Source: JALQUO01 sp964529685 (GTDB lineage Bacteria > Pseudomonadota > Alphaproteobacteria > Rickettsiales > Midichloriaceae). From it: a stretch of DNA of 64,000 nucleotides. Shown piece by piece: positions 1-7,635 of this stretch. The stretch is taken from NCBI GenBank assembly GCA_964529685.1, contig CAZGZC010000003.1:62001-126000 (forward strand). The letters are read 5' to 3'. A model generated the notes under the pieces. It was not told the origin of the DNA and did not search any database. It saw nothing but the letters and a program-made list of their open reading frames with translations. Both the position numbers and the translations under genes were made by a program. The stretch's first letter is position 1. The number at the start of each line of letters is the position of its first letter.

Positions 1-1
1 T

Positions 2-676
2 AGCTTGTTAGCTACAATATGTTTTTACAGGGGATTAATACATATTCCTGCTCTAGATGTAACAGCCATTACATATATGGAGCCAATCATAGGTTTAATC
101 GTTGGTGTACTATATTTTAAGGAATCTGTTTCAAATCTCAAGACAGTACTAGTAGCACTTTGTATGGTTGGAGTACTACTTATAATAAAACCAGGACTTA
201 ACACATTTAATACTCATTACTTCTACTTGCTTGGCGCTCTATTATTTTGGGCGATAAATAATTTAATTATAAAAGTCCTTGGAAAGACTGAAAAAACTAT
301 TACAACTCTCTTCTACGTAAGCTTATTTACAACTATATTTGCCTTGCCTGTTGCTATGAGGCATAGTTGGGATGGCTTCCAGATTGGTTATATGAAATAT
401 GTAGTAGTAATGACTATTTGCCATATGTTACATACTGTATCTTTCTTTAGAGCACTAAAGATAGCAGAAATGTCTGTTGTAATGCCTTTTGACTATTCTA
501 GGTTGTTTTTTACTGGAATCTTAGCTTATATCTTCTTAAATGAGACTCCAAATAAAATATCTGTAGTCGGCTATATATTAATTGCACTTAGTGGATTTTT
601 AATGATATTTTATGAGACAATTAAAAGTAAAAAGCTGACAAAGAAACAAATAAAAAATTTTGAGAAGAAGAAATGA
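2..676 (+). CDS. EamA/DMT-family transporter (5' end outside window)
   Basis: C-terminal part of a small inner-membrane transporter of the drug/metabolite (DMT, EamA) superfamily. The reading frame is open to the left edge, so the true start lies outside the window and about 225 residues are visible. Successive hydrophobic helices cover most of the chain, with the typical EamA feature of an acidic residue after a YxEPI segment (TYMEPIIGLIVGVLYFKE) and a second repeat ending in LAYIFLNETP. The tail is short and lysine-rich (cytoplasmic). Rickettsiales use members of this family for uptake of host metabolites such as S-adenosylmethionine, but the substrate here cannot be read from the sequence. 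It converges on the next gene, with 9 bases between the stop codons. Confidence 0.85.
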   Translation, partial: SLLATICFYRGLIHIPALDVTAITYMEPIIGLIVGVLYFKESVSNLKTVLVALCMVGVLLIIKPGLNTFNTHYFYLLGALLFWAINNLIIKVLGKTEKTITTLFYVSLFTTIFALPVAMRHSWDGFQIGYMKYVVVMTICHMLHTVSFFRALKIAEMSVVMPFDYSRLFFTGILAYIFLNETPNKISVVGYILIALSGFLMIFYETIKSKKLTKKQIKNFEKKK

Positions 677-685
677 AGTAATTTA

Positions 686-2563
686 TTACTCATTCAAATA
701 CTCAACAAATCTATCATCAAGCTCAATTTTATATTCTCTCTTTAAACTATTTATAAACTGATCAAAGATCATCTCGTTATACAATGTATGAATCATTTGT
801 TTCATTGTAGCCTTTTCTGTATCAGATATCTTTCTTGTAAAATCAAGATTATTCAGAGCTGCAAATAGGTAAGAATTACCTGATTTACAAACACCCGTTA
901 CACCATCAAACACATTATTTTGATGCATGGTTAATACAAGATCTTTAATGCAATCAGGAATTGCATTATTATCATTTATTCTACTAAATTTTAGCCTCTG
1001 ATAAGTAATTTTTTCATCATTAATAGGTTTGGATCTGTCTTCTGAATCTACAACTTTTTTACGAAGCTCTTTAGCTATTTTACTTGTTTTTTTATCAATC
1101 TCCTGGCTGATATAAGCCTCTTGTAACTCCTTTTCTATTTGATTAAAAGCCATTAAAGTACCTGGCACTATTTTATCTCTATGGAGAATCATAAAACTTT
1201 TGTTGTTTTTAGATGCAATCATTTTTATATAATTATCTTCAGTAGTAGCAGCTAAAATTATTTTTCTTTTTGAAACACCATCATCTAACGCATCTTGTGT
1301 GATAGATGAAACATCTATCCTTCCATCATGAAGTCTCTTAGCCTTTTCTATATCTTTTTTAATACTTAAATTATATTTCTTTGCTATGTCTTCTATAGTC
1401 ATGTTTGCATCTATGTCATTCATTACATTTTTGACTGTTTCATGCATATTATCTATGAATTTTTGCTCCTTGAGCTTATCTCTAATGTCATTCTTAAGCT
1501 CAGCCAAATCTTTAGCCTTTGCTTCATATACCTTATTAACTCGGAAAATATGCCATCCTAGAGGGGTTTGTACTAAATCACTTATTCCACCTTCAGGTAA
1601 ACTAAATACAACTTTTGCTATATCTTCATCAAATCCTTCTGATACAAAAGGTCCAATTTCATAAGGAATCATCTGTTGTCCAGAATAAATCTTTGCTGCG
1701 TCATCATAACTTATTTTACCAGACTTAATTCTCTCAAGAACTTTTTTAGCATCATTATAGCTAGGAACAACTACTTGATTGACTGAACGTCTTTCTGGCT
1801 CAACTGCAGCATTTTTTTCATAAAACTCTTTTATTTCTTCATCTGTTATTTCTTCTTTTTTAATTAAATTACCTGTAAATAGAACTTTTGATATGTAAAA
1901 TTGATCTGGAGTAGTAAATCTTTCTTTATTTTCCTCTAAAAATTTCTTTAGATCATACTCTTCATAATTTATATCTCCATCGAACTTACCAACACTATAC
2001 ATTATCAAATTCTGTTCAGCTGCTACTAATTTGACTATTAGATCATAAGTTGATCTACTCATAATACCGCTAGTATTATAAAAAATATCCATTAAATTAT
2101 TTCTTAAAATACTTTCTCTCATACCTTTCATAAACTCTGCTTCAGTCAGATTATTGTTTTGAAGTGTCTTATCAAACTTTTCTTTATCAAATTTGCCATC
2201 TTCAGATCGAAAAATTTTCATATTGACTACTTCGCTTGCAGCCATTTTATCATTAGCTCTAAATCCAACCTTTGTAGCTTCTTGTAAAATCAATGCATTT
2301 CTAATCATTTCTTCTAGGACTCTCTTCTTTGCATATTGAGGGTTAGCTAATGCCTCCTGTGAGGATAATGGATCTTTTGTGATAGCCCTATAGTTGTTTT
2401 GCCAGTCTTTTCCATTATATTCAATATCACCTACTTTGATTAGCCAAGTATTTTTACTTTTCAGCATTGCTGATCCAAACTCCCATCCAACGAAAATGAT
2501 AGCTATCACTAGTGCTATAACTCTTGTTACATTTGATTCAAGATGTCTTCTAAAGAAATTCAT
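686..2563 (-). CDS. ppiD: Periplasmic folding chaperone PpiD/SurA-like (parvulin-type peptidyl-prolyl isomerase)
   Basis: A 625-residue membrane-anchored periplasmic chaperone. The N-terminus (MNFFRRHLESNVTRV) is followed by one transmembrane helix at about residues 13-33, the PpiD layout, and then a SurA_N-type helical region with a short IKVGDIEYNGKDW start. A parvulin (rotamase) domain sits at about residues 255-350, ending in the family signature LPEGGISDLVQTPLGWHIFRV-like stretch. Length matches PpiD (about 600-630). It should assist folding of outer-membrane and exported proteins emerging from the Sec translocon. It is transcribed away from rpsA, with a shared intergenic region of 188 bases. 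A SurA-like name is also possible, but the membrane anchor favours PpiD. Confidence 0.85.
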   Translation of the reverse strand: MNFFRRHLESNVTRVIALVIAIIFVGWEFGSAMLKSKNTWLIKVGDIEYNGKDWQNNYRAITKDPLSSQEALANPQYAKKRVLEEMIRNALILQEATKVGFRANDKMAASEVVNMKIFRSEDGKFDKEKFDKTLQNNNLTEAEFMKGMRESILRNNLMDIFYNTSGIMSRSTYDLIVKLVAAEQNLIMYSVGKFDGDINYEEYDLKKFLEENKERFTTPDQFYISKVLFTGNLIKKEEITDEEIKEFYEKNAAVEPERRSVNQVVVPSYNDAKKVLERIKSGKISYDDAAKIYSGQQMIPYEIGPFVSEGFDEDIAKVVFSLPEGGISDLVQTPLGWHIFRVNKVYEAKAKDLAELKNDIRDKLKEQKFIDNMHETVKNVMNDIDANMTIEDIAKKYNLSIKKDIEKAKRLHDGRIDVSSITQDALDDGVSKRKIILAATTEDNYIKMIASKNNKSFMILHRDKIVPGTLMAFNQIEKELQEAYISQEIDKKTSKIAKELRKKVVDSEDRSKPINDEKITYQRLKFSRINDNNAIPDCIKDLVLTMHQNNVFDGVTGVCKSGNSYLFAALNNLDFTRKISDTEKATMKQMIHTLYNEMIFDQFINSLKREYKIELDDRFVEYLNE

Positions 2564-2677
2564 TGTTTAAATTTTTTATAAGTATTTCATCTACTTTATA
2601 CCAATCTCAAATCTCTAATCAAATAGCTATTTTTTCATCAATTTCAAACTATGCTCTATATTTAATATCAGTTTCTA

Positions 2678-2706
2678 TAGACATTGAATATAAAATAGCG
2701 TAACAT
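2678..2706 (+). promoter_or_regulatory. Candidate sigma-70 promoter for rpsA
   Basis: TAGACA (2678-2683) and TAACAT (2701-2706) are separated by exactly 17 bases, about 45 bases upstream of the rpsA start. The -35 matches consensus at 5 of 6 positions and the -10 at 4 of 6. In such AT-rich DNA this is suggestive only. Confidence 0.4.
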
Positions 2707-2751
2707 AAGATGGTAAAATTTTTAATAATATATTTTTAAACAAATCAAATT

Positions 2752-4509
2752 ATGGCATCAAGTGTTCACACGAAAAGCAGCTTTAAGTCATATGAGCCAA
2801 TAGTAATCACAGAGGATTTCAGTGCTCTTATTGAAGATGATGCGAAGAGAGAAAATAAAGAAGGGCGTATAGTTGAAGGAACTGTAATTTCAGTTGATAA
2901 AAAACGTGGATTCGCAATGATAGATGTTGGTTTAAAAAGCGAGGGTATAGTACCACTAAGTGAATTTAAACTAGATGAATCAGCAGAACACCAAATTGAA
3001 CCAGGTCAGAAGACAGAGGTATTTGTAGAAAATTTCGAACATAGAACAGGAATTACAGTACTGAGTAAAGAGAGGGCAATTAAAGATAAGGCTTGGTCTA
3101 AATTTAAGAAGTTACATGCTGAAAATGCTACGATTGAAGGTATTATTATAGGAAAAGTTCGTGGTGGTTTCGCTGTAAGTCTTCCTGGTTTAGTTGCATT
3201 CCTACCAGGGAGTCAAATTGATATTAGACCTATTAGCGACCTATCAGTGATAATGAATGTTCCTCAGCCATTCAGAATCTTAAAGATGGATGATAGCCAA
3301 GGTAATATGATTGTATCTAGAAAAGCTATTATGGAAGACTCTCTCAGAGAAGAGAAAGATGAGATGCTCAAGAAGATCACTCAAGGAATGGTAGTTCGTT
3401 GTACAGTTAAAAATATAGCTGAGTATGGTGTATTCTTAAGCATCCATGATATAGATGATCCAGAGAAGAAGAGTGCACTAGATGGTCTCTTACACAAAAC
3501 AGATATTTCATGGGGCCAAATAGAACATCCATCAACTATCTTTACAGTTGGTCAAGTGTTAGATCTAAAAATAATTCAATACAATCCTGAAAATCAAAGG
3601 ATTTCACTAGGCTTGAAGCAGCTCCAACAGAATCCTTGGGAAGCTATTAAGCAAGATTATATAGTGGGTCAAAAATATAAAGGAAAAATCACGGCTATAG
3701 TTGACTATGGAGTTTTTGTAACTCTAGCACCAAATGTAGATGGTCTTGTATATCATACAGAAATCAATTGGGTAGCTAAAAATTTTCACCCTCGCAAACT
3801 AGTTCAAGAAGAACAAGAAGTTACAGTAGTAGTACTTGAAGTTGATATTGAAAAGCACCGCATTAGCCTCAGTATGAAGCGTTGTACAGATAATCCGTGG
3901 GAAATATTGCGAAATGTTACTCAGATCGGATCAAAAATTAATGCTGTGATTAAAAACATCTGTGATTTCGGTATCTTTGTAGTAAGAGAAGAAGATAAAG
4001 ATGAGGAATATCCTGTAAATATTTTAATTCCATCAGCTGAGCTAAGCTGGGAAATTAGGGGTGACGAGGCTATGAAGCAATATGCTAAAGACCAAGTTAT
4101 TGAATGTTCAATCATGAGTATAGATGTACCTTATGAAAGAGTTATAGCTAGCATTAGAAAACTCTATGAAGATACCACTGATGCAAAAACAGCTGAGTTA
4201 ATAGCTCAAGAATCACGATTTGGTATTGTGAAAGCAATTAAGAGAGATGGAGTTGAAATAGCATTAGATAATCTCCAGATTTATATAGATAAATCTGACC
4301 TATCTAAAAGTCAACCTCTGCAAAGCCTCAATGTTGGTGATTCTATTGAGTTTAAGGTTCTATCTTTTGATAAAGAGCGTAAAGAATATAAAGGCTCTGT
4401 AACAGCACTAGAAGCTTTTAGAAAAGATAAAATTGTTCAAGAATTTAGTGACAAAAGCGAATCAACAAGCTTCGGTAAAATCATCTCTTCTGCACTAGAA
4501 GATAAGTAA
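2752..4509 (+). CDS. rpsA: 30S ribosomal protein S1
   Basis: A 585-residue protein built from six consecutive S1 (OB-fold) RNA-binding repeats. Repeat boundaries are visible from recurring phrases such as GFAMIDVGLKSEGIVP, GGFAVSLPGLVAFLPGSQ, YGVFLSIHDIDD, YGVFVTLAPNVDGLV and FGIFVVREEDKDEE, each followed by an S-x-K linker (ISLGLKQL, ISLSMKRC). It binds mRNA and helps recruit it to the 30S subunit, important in an organism where many starts here show no clear Shine-Dalgarno. Length is normal for alphaproteobacteria. The usual upstream partner cmk is absent. Its stop codon abuts the stop of the convergent deacetylase gene with no spacer. Confidence 0.97.
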   Translation: MASSVHTKSSFKSYEPIVITEDFSALIEDDAKRENKEGRIVEGTVISVDKKRGFAMIDVGLKSEGIVPLSEFKLDESAEHQIEPGQKTEVFVENFEHRTGITVLSKERAIKDKAWSKFKKLHAENATIEGIIIGKVRGGFAVSLPGLVAFLPGSQIDIRPISDLSVIMNVPQPFRILKMDDSQGNMIVSRKAIMEDSLREEKDEMLKKITQGMVVRCTVKNIAEYGVFLSIHDIDDPEKKSALDGLLHKTDISWGQIEHPSTIFTVGQVLDLKIIQYNPENQRISLGLKQLQQNPWEAIKQDYIVGQKYKGKITAIVDYGVFVTLAPNVDGLVYHTEINWVAKNFHPRKLVQEEQEVTVVVLEVDIEKHRISLSMKRCTDNPWEILRNVTQIGSKINAVIKNICDFGIFVVREEDKDEEYPVNILIPSAELSWEIRGDEAMKQYAKDQVIECSIMSIDVPYERVIASIRKLYEDTTDAKTAELIAQESRFGIVKAIKRDGVEIALDNLQIYIDKSDLSKSQPLQSLNVGDSIEFKVLSFDKERKEYKGSVTALEAFRKDKIVQEFSDKSESTSFGKIISSALEDK

Positions 4510-5370
4510 TTACTTAGGTTGCGTCTGAGACTTTATAATCTCACTAATCGAGATAAGCTCAATCAAATCGTGGTTGTTACTCAACCAAGTTGATAACACA
4601 TCTATTGTAACCTTAGTAGGTGAAATTATAATCCCAAAAGGAATATTAGCTGTATTAGAATCAACCATTCTTTCTAGAGAGGCTAGAATACTTTTTTCTG
4701 ATAATTGTCTATCAATTATATCTGTTGCAATGATAATTTTATTTTTTATAAAAGATTTTTGTGAAAGCTTTGTTAAGAAATTACTGCTGTCTATGTCATA
4801 ATATATGAAACTCTCAAAATTATTTTCATTATTCTCTAACTGTTTTAAGAGAAATAATACTTTGCTTTCCTCGGCTGAAAAAATTGAATCAGGCTCAAGA
4901 CATAAACTAGTATTAATATTTGATTTAGAAATTATATTAGAAATCTTTTGTGCATTTTCTTGCTCTGTATCTTCGGAGAATATTGCAAGTGGTCCCGGAT
5001 CATTATTATCGCAATAAATTGTCTGACTTGGCAAAGAAATAATAACTTCATGCTCATTATGAGCAGAATTTTGAATATAGTTAGTCAAAGAATCAGAATA
5101 TATAGAAAAACCTAGACCAATTTTGTTGTTTGTACTTATCGCATGATTAGTCACCTCTTTCATCAAACCTAGATTTAAGATTGCTAATCCTATTTTTTTT
5201 CTAAATGTCTTATTTTTTTCACTACTATGATCATTATTACCTAAGATCATATCATCAGTGTATATAGGATCAGATGATAATACTTCCTTTAGTGAATTAA
5301 GTTTATATATGAGAAAACCACTGACAAGCAAAAAAAGAATTATTTTTACTTTTTTTAAATTTTTAAACAT
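4510..5370 (-). CDS. Divergent polysaccharide deacetylase family protein (YibQ-like)
   Basis: A 286-residue protein with one N-terminal membrane helix (about residues 8-25) and a periplasmic domain resembling the divergent polysaccharide deacetylase family: an opening strand KIGLAILNLGLMKEVT, an EVIISLPSQ strand, the family phrase DPGPLAIFSED, and a late PFGIIISPTKVTIDVLSTWL stretch. Family members are usually associated with envelope maintenance; catalytic residues are often degenerate. In this copy the usual IDDLG metal-binding aspartates read LNLG, so deacetylase activity is doubtful. It is convergent with rpsA and has no spacer from it. Confidence 0.7.
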   Translation of the reverse strand: MFKNLKKVKIILFLLVSGFLIYKLNSLKEVLSSDPIYTDDMILGNNDHSSEKNKTFRKKIGLAILNLGLMKEVTNHAISTNNKIGLGFSIYSDSLTNYIQNSAHNEHEVIISLPSQTIYCDNNDPGPLAIFSEDTEQENAQKISNIISKSNINTSLCLEPDSIFSAEESKVLFLLKQLENNENNFESFIYYDIDSSNFLTKLSQKSFIKNKIIIATDIIDRQLSEKSILASLERMVDSNTANIPFGIIISPTKVTIDVLSTWLSNNHDLIELISISEIIKSQTQPK

Positions 5371-5427
5371 TAAGATTTGAATTTATATGTAAAGTAAAAT
5401 AATCTATATCATAACTAAAGATATTTT

Positions 5428-5994
5428 ATGAAGACAATAAAACTATTAATTGACATAACTCAAAAGAGATTATGGAAAGTTAAAAGAGTTTTTGTGATTG
5501 ATGCAATTATCAAAACAATTGAAATAATGGTTGAAATAGGGCGGATCTCAAATAATGTCCTTGTTTCAGTAAAAATGACTGATGATAAAGAAATAAAGAA
5601 GATCAATAATGATTTTAGAGATAAAAATAAACCAACAAATGTCCTCTCTTTTCAAAGTATTGATTGGACTTCTAATGAATTAGATTTGATTGATTTAAGA
5701 TTTATATCTAGAAGTAATAACTTGTATATTTGTAACATTTCGGAGTCTGGTTCATGGACAGATAAACAAAAAATTGAAGAAGGTGGTTCAGTAATTAATA
5801 TTGGAGATATAGTTCTCAGTTATGAAACAATATATTCAGAAGCTATAGAGCAGAAAAAAATTTTTGATCAATACTTACAGTTTATGACTATACATGGTAT
5901 TCTACATTTGATGGGGTATGATCATGAAGAAGAAAATGATGCAGAAATTATGTCCGAGAAGGAATATGAAATTATGCAAAAACTGATGAGATGA
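5428..5994 (+). CDS. ybeY: Endoribonuclease YbeY (16S rRNA maturation and ribosome quality control)
   Basis: A 188-residue zinc-dependent endoribonuclease that takes part in 16S rRNA 3'-end processing. The diagnostic metal-binding motif HGILHLMGYDH is present near residue 155-165, preceded by the family strand RDKNKPTNVLSF. The N-terminus (LIDITQKRLWK) fits the usual start of the family, so the first ATG is accepted. It has an internal insertion of about 25 residues between the NVLSF strand and the GDIVLSYETI strand, making it longer than the common 150-160. Its stop overlaps the next start as ATGA, so translation is coupled to corC, a conserved neighbour. Confidence 0.95.
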   Translation: MKTIKLLIDITQKRLWKVKRVFVIDAIIKTIEIMVEIGRISNNVLVSVKMTDDKEIKKINNDFRDKNKPTNVLSFQSIDWTSNELDLIDLRFISRSNNLYICNISESGSWTDKQKIEEGGSVINIGDIVLSYETIYSEAIEQKKIFDQYLQFMTIHGILHLMGYDHEEENDAEIMSEKEYEIMQKLMR

Positions 5995-6827
5995 GTCAAA
6001 TAAAGAGAGCCTTTTGTTTTCTCAAGAAGAAATTTCTTGGTACTAGATTACATGAAGGATCTGAGAAAGAAAATGGAGTTGTTCATAAAAGAGATTTTGG
6101 AGCTGATCTTGAGCAATTAGCTGAATTACATGAGATGAAGGTTTCAGAAATAATGATACCGAGAGCAGATCTTTTAGCAATTAGTATAAATTCATCATTT
6201 AGTGAGATAAAAAAGAAGTTTATTGAAACAAAATTCTGGCGGATAGTCTTTTATAATAAAGATCTAGATGATATTGTTGGTTTTATAAACCTGAAAGATT
6301 TCTTTCAATTTATAGATGCTCAAGATAATAATTTCGCAATTGATAAAATAATTAAAAAGACTATTTATGCTGCACGATCTACAAAGTGCTTGGCTCTCCT
6401 AAGTAAAATGAAACAAGGTGGTTTTGAGGTTTCTGTCGTACTTGATGAGTATGGGGGGATTGAGGGAATAATCACAATTGAGAAATTATTAGGTAATATG
6501 GTTATATCAATGCAAGATTTTGTAGAAGAAGAGTCACAATCTGGTCTATTAATTGAGAAAATTAATGATAATATCTATATATTAGATGCCCGAACTTCAA
6601 TTCAGAAAGTTGAAGAATTATTTGCTGATGCTGGGTTTTTATCTGAAGAAGAAGGTGAATATGAAACAATAGGTGGATTTATATTATCATACTTAGATAT
6701 GGTGCCATCTAAAGGGGAAAAATTCGAACATGTAGGCGGTCTACAAGTAGAGATTATTGATTCAACAAACAGAGCAATAAAGAAAGTAAAAATAACAAGA
6801 GTCGAAAAACAAAACTCAAATGAATGA
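5991..6827 (+). CDS. corC: CorC/HlyC-type CBS-domain protein
   Basis: A 278-residue soluble protein with a CBS-domain pair (about residues 50-185; phrases SEIMIPRADL, KFWRIVFYN, DEYGGIEGIITIEKLLG) followed by a CorC_HlyC transporter-associated domain (about residues 195-275; YETIGGFILSYLDMVP, FEHVGGLQVEIID). Family members bind nucleotides and magnesium and modulate divalent-cation efflux; older annotations call it hemolysin C. It lies between ybeY and ispA, overlapping both by a few bases, so the three form one translationally coupled operon. The usual lnt gene does not follow. Confidence 0.9.
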   Translation: MSQIKRAFCFLKKKFLGTRLHEGSEKENGVVHKRDFGADLEQLAELHEMKVSEIMIPRADLLAISINSSFSEIKKKFIETKFWRIVFYNKDLDDIVGFINLKDFFQFIDAQDNNFAIDKIIKKTIYAARSTKCLALLSKMKQGGFEVSVVLDEYGGIEGIITIEKLLGNMVISMQDFVEEESQSGLLIEKINDNIYILDARTSIQKVEELFADAGFLSEEEGEYETIGGFILSYLDMVPSKGEKFEHVGGLQVEIIDSTNRAIKKVKITRVEKQNSNE

Positions 6828-7635
6828 TCTTAGTAAGAACAAGCATATTATTGATTCTTTAATAATGGACATTATCAAATCAATCAGAGTTAATCAGGTG
6901 AATGAAACACTTTATGAAGCCATTGAGTATGTGATGAGAAGCGGAGGCAAGAGAATTAGGTCTTTATTATTAATAAGTATAGCTGAGAATCTTAATGTTA
7001 ATCAGAACGAAGCCCTAGTTTGTGCTGTAGCTATTGAGATGATACACAATTATACTCTAATCCACGATGATTTGCCTTGTATGGATGATGACAATTTCAG
7101 GAGGGGTATGCCAACTTGTCATAAAAAATTTGGTGAAGGTATAGCAGTCTTAGCAGGTAATGGACTCTATACACTTAGTTTACAAGTTTTAATGAATGGT
7201 TTACAAGGAAGTAAACTAGTTGATGTCATGAGCATCTTTATAGATGCAAGTGGTATCTCAGGAGTTCTTAGTGGCCAAGCAAATGATATTCAGTTGAGCG
7301 ATGCGCAGAATATTATTACTTGTGAGAATGATATGATAGAAATTATCAGGTTTTATTATTTAAAGACAGGTAAGTTATTTGAAACAGTCTTTGTTATTCC
7401 TGGGATATTAGCTGGTATGGATGAGAATAAAAAGAAGATATTATCTGAAATTGGTAGTATATTTGGAGTTTTATACCAGTTAGCAGACGACATTGCTGAT
7501 AATGAGATTAAGGGAGGAATAATTCTGCAAGAACTTAAAGAATCATTACTGATACAATTCGATCAAGCTATCGATTTACTTCAAAAATCAAGTCTTAATT
7601 TCTTGAAAAAACTCATCAGAGATATTGTAGAGTAA
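6820..7635 (+). CDS. ispA: Short-chain polyprenyl diphosphate synthase (farnesyl/geranyl type)
   Basis: A 271-residue isoprenyl diphosphate synthase. The first aspartate-rich motif is HDDLPCMDDDNFRRGMPT (near residues 85-102) and the second is LADDIADN (near 222); the substrate-binding GGKRIR is near residue 44. It condenses isopentenyl diphosphate with allylic diphosphates to make the precursor of ubiquinone and undecaprenyl phosphate. The insertion before the first motif (DDLPCMD rather than DDxxD) is the type II pattern of bacterial FPP synthases. The chain is about 25-30 residues shorter than E. coli IspA, losing part of the C-terminal region after the second motif. It overlaps corC by 8 bases and converges on uvrA without a spacer. 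Confidence 0.9.
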   Translation: MNDLSKNKHIIDSLIMDIIKSIRVNQVNETLYEAIEYVMRSGGKRIRSLLLISIAENLNVNQNEALVCAVAIEMIHNYTLIHDDLPCMDDDNFRRGMPTCHKKFGEGIAVLAGNGLYTLSLQVLMNGLQGSKLVDVMSIFIDASGISGVLSGQANDIQLSDAQNIITCENDMIEIIRFYYLKTGKLFETVFVIPGILAGMDENKKKILSEIGSIFGVLYQLADDIADNEIKGGIILQELKESLLIQFDQAIDLLQKSSLNFLKKLIRDIVE